From assembly GCF_022701195.1 (NCBI RefSeq), contig NZ_CP078089.1, positions 558,001-622,000 on the forward strand: a DNA stretch of 64,000 nt. The letters run 5' to 3'. This DNA is from Allobaculum mucilyticum. GTDB taxonomy: Bacteria > Bacillota_I > Bacilli_A > Erysipelotrichales > Erysipelotrichaceae. Below the pieces are notes generated by a model, which saw nothing but the letters and a program-made list of their open reading frames with translations, was not told where the DNA came from and did no database searches. Positions 63,804-64,000 of this stretch are shown piece by piece. The stretch's first letter is position 1; every line of letters starts with the position of its first letter. The position numbers and the translations under genes were made by a program.

Positions 63804-64000
63804 TCAGGCGACCAAAGATTGCACATAATCCGGCATCTGTTCAGGAGCTGGAAACTCCTCCAGCGCCTTTTGGTGCCAGCGCTTCACCGTGGAAAGAGAA
63901 GCGTTGAGGCATTCGCTGATTTTTGGCCAGTTCATTCCATCAAGATAGCGCAGGCCAAGTACGAGCTGATAATCCGTATTCTCCATCTTCATCAACAAGG
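63804..64000 (-). CDS. ArpU/RinA-like phage transcription regulator, partial
   Basis: C-terminal 60-65 residues; the gene runs off the window edge. DYQLVLGLRYLDGMNWPKIS then LNASLSTVKRWHQKALEEFP is a sigma region 4-type helix-turn-helix, as found in phage late-gene activators placed just ahead of the terminase genes. Its stop is 5 bases before the phased repeat array, the obvious candidate target. Confidence 0.65.
   Translation of the reverse strand, partial: LLMKMENTDYQLVLGLRYLDGMNWPKISECLNASLSTVKRWHQKALEEFPAPEQMPDYVQSLVA

Larger units (their letters stand above)
35716..64000 (-). mobile_element. Siphovirus prophage, right end beyond the window
   Basis: A continuous minus-strand late-gene set: TerS, TerL, portal, protease, HK97 capsid, connectors, tail tube, chaperones, tape measure, Dit, Tal, baseplate, holin, endolysin. 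Integrase, repressor and replication genes are not visible and should lie past 64000. The left attachment site was not found. The IS insertion in an HNH gene and the frameshifts in TerS and HNH raise the question whether it can still be induced. Confidence 0.93.

Overview
The window looks like a piece of a Bacillota chromosome, probably Erysipelotrichia-like. The grounds are a sufC-D-S-U-B operon, PrsA-type foldases, a single CspA-type cold shock protein, cell-surface proteins with DUF285 repeats and a C-terminal YNPNSGEHFYT-type (DUF5648-like) domain, LXG/type VII secretion-associated small genes, and a siphovirus prophage of Gram-positive type. No rRNA or species-level marker is present, so the assignment is inference.

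Layout. 0-3.3 kb: a large secreted adhesin-like protein. 3.9-6.0 kb: two paralogous zinc-ribbon proteins. 6.3-6.9 kb: two tandem identical tRNA-Leu(GAG) genes. 7.2-8.5 kb: a ceramidase-like enzyme. 8.6-10.5 kb: a frameshifted transposase. 10.9-14.4 kb: a leucine-rich-repeat protein, a cold-shock gene with a long leader, and an unrecognised gene. 14.5-20.6 kb: one long minus-strand transcription unit (sufC-sufD-sufS-sufU-sufB, 5-formyl-THF cyclo-ligase, SGNH hydrolase). 21.5-23.5 kb: two consecutive PrsA/parvulin-like proteins. 23.9-32.4 kb: two surface proteins with the same C-terminal domain. The first is cleanly split by an IS4-family element and the second is frameshifted inside a 78-bp repeat array. 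Between them lies a small type VII secretion-type cluster. 32.5-34.9 kb: remnants of a surface protein and an endolysin, next to an ISL3 element. 35.1-35.6 kb: two small plus-strand genes.

35.7 kb to the right edge: a siphovirus prophage, read entirely on the minus strand. In transcription order it has an ArpU/RinA-like regulator fragment, a late-control region, DUF3310, a NUMOD-like protein, HNH endonuclease (split by a second IS4-type copy), DUF4177, TerS, a second HNH, ParB-methyltransferase, an amidoligase/cyclotransferase/zinc-ribbon cassette, a small gene, TerL with an intein, two cargo genes, portal, ClpP-type protease, HK97 capsid, head-tail joining genes, tail tube, tail chaperones with a -1 frameshift, tape measure, tail tip genes, a glycosyltransferase-like protein, holin(s) and an amidase endolysin.

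Most noteworthy points: (1) a phage amidoligase + gamma-glutamyl-cyclotransferase cassette and a neighbouring gene, each preceded by a near-identical 67-bp segment; (2) a TerL intein in the Walker A motif with class 3 (W-C-T) hallmarks; (3) eight 10-bp-phased TGAACCG-type units before an extended -10 promoter and an attenuator-like hairpin, directly after the regulator gene; (4) sixteen single-base losses in homopolymer runs that account for nearly all broken genes in the mobile regions, which must be excluded as sequencing error before calling them pseudogenes.
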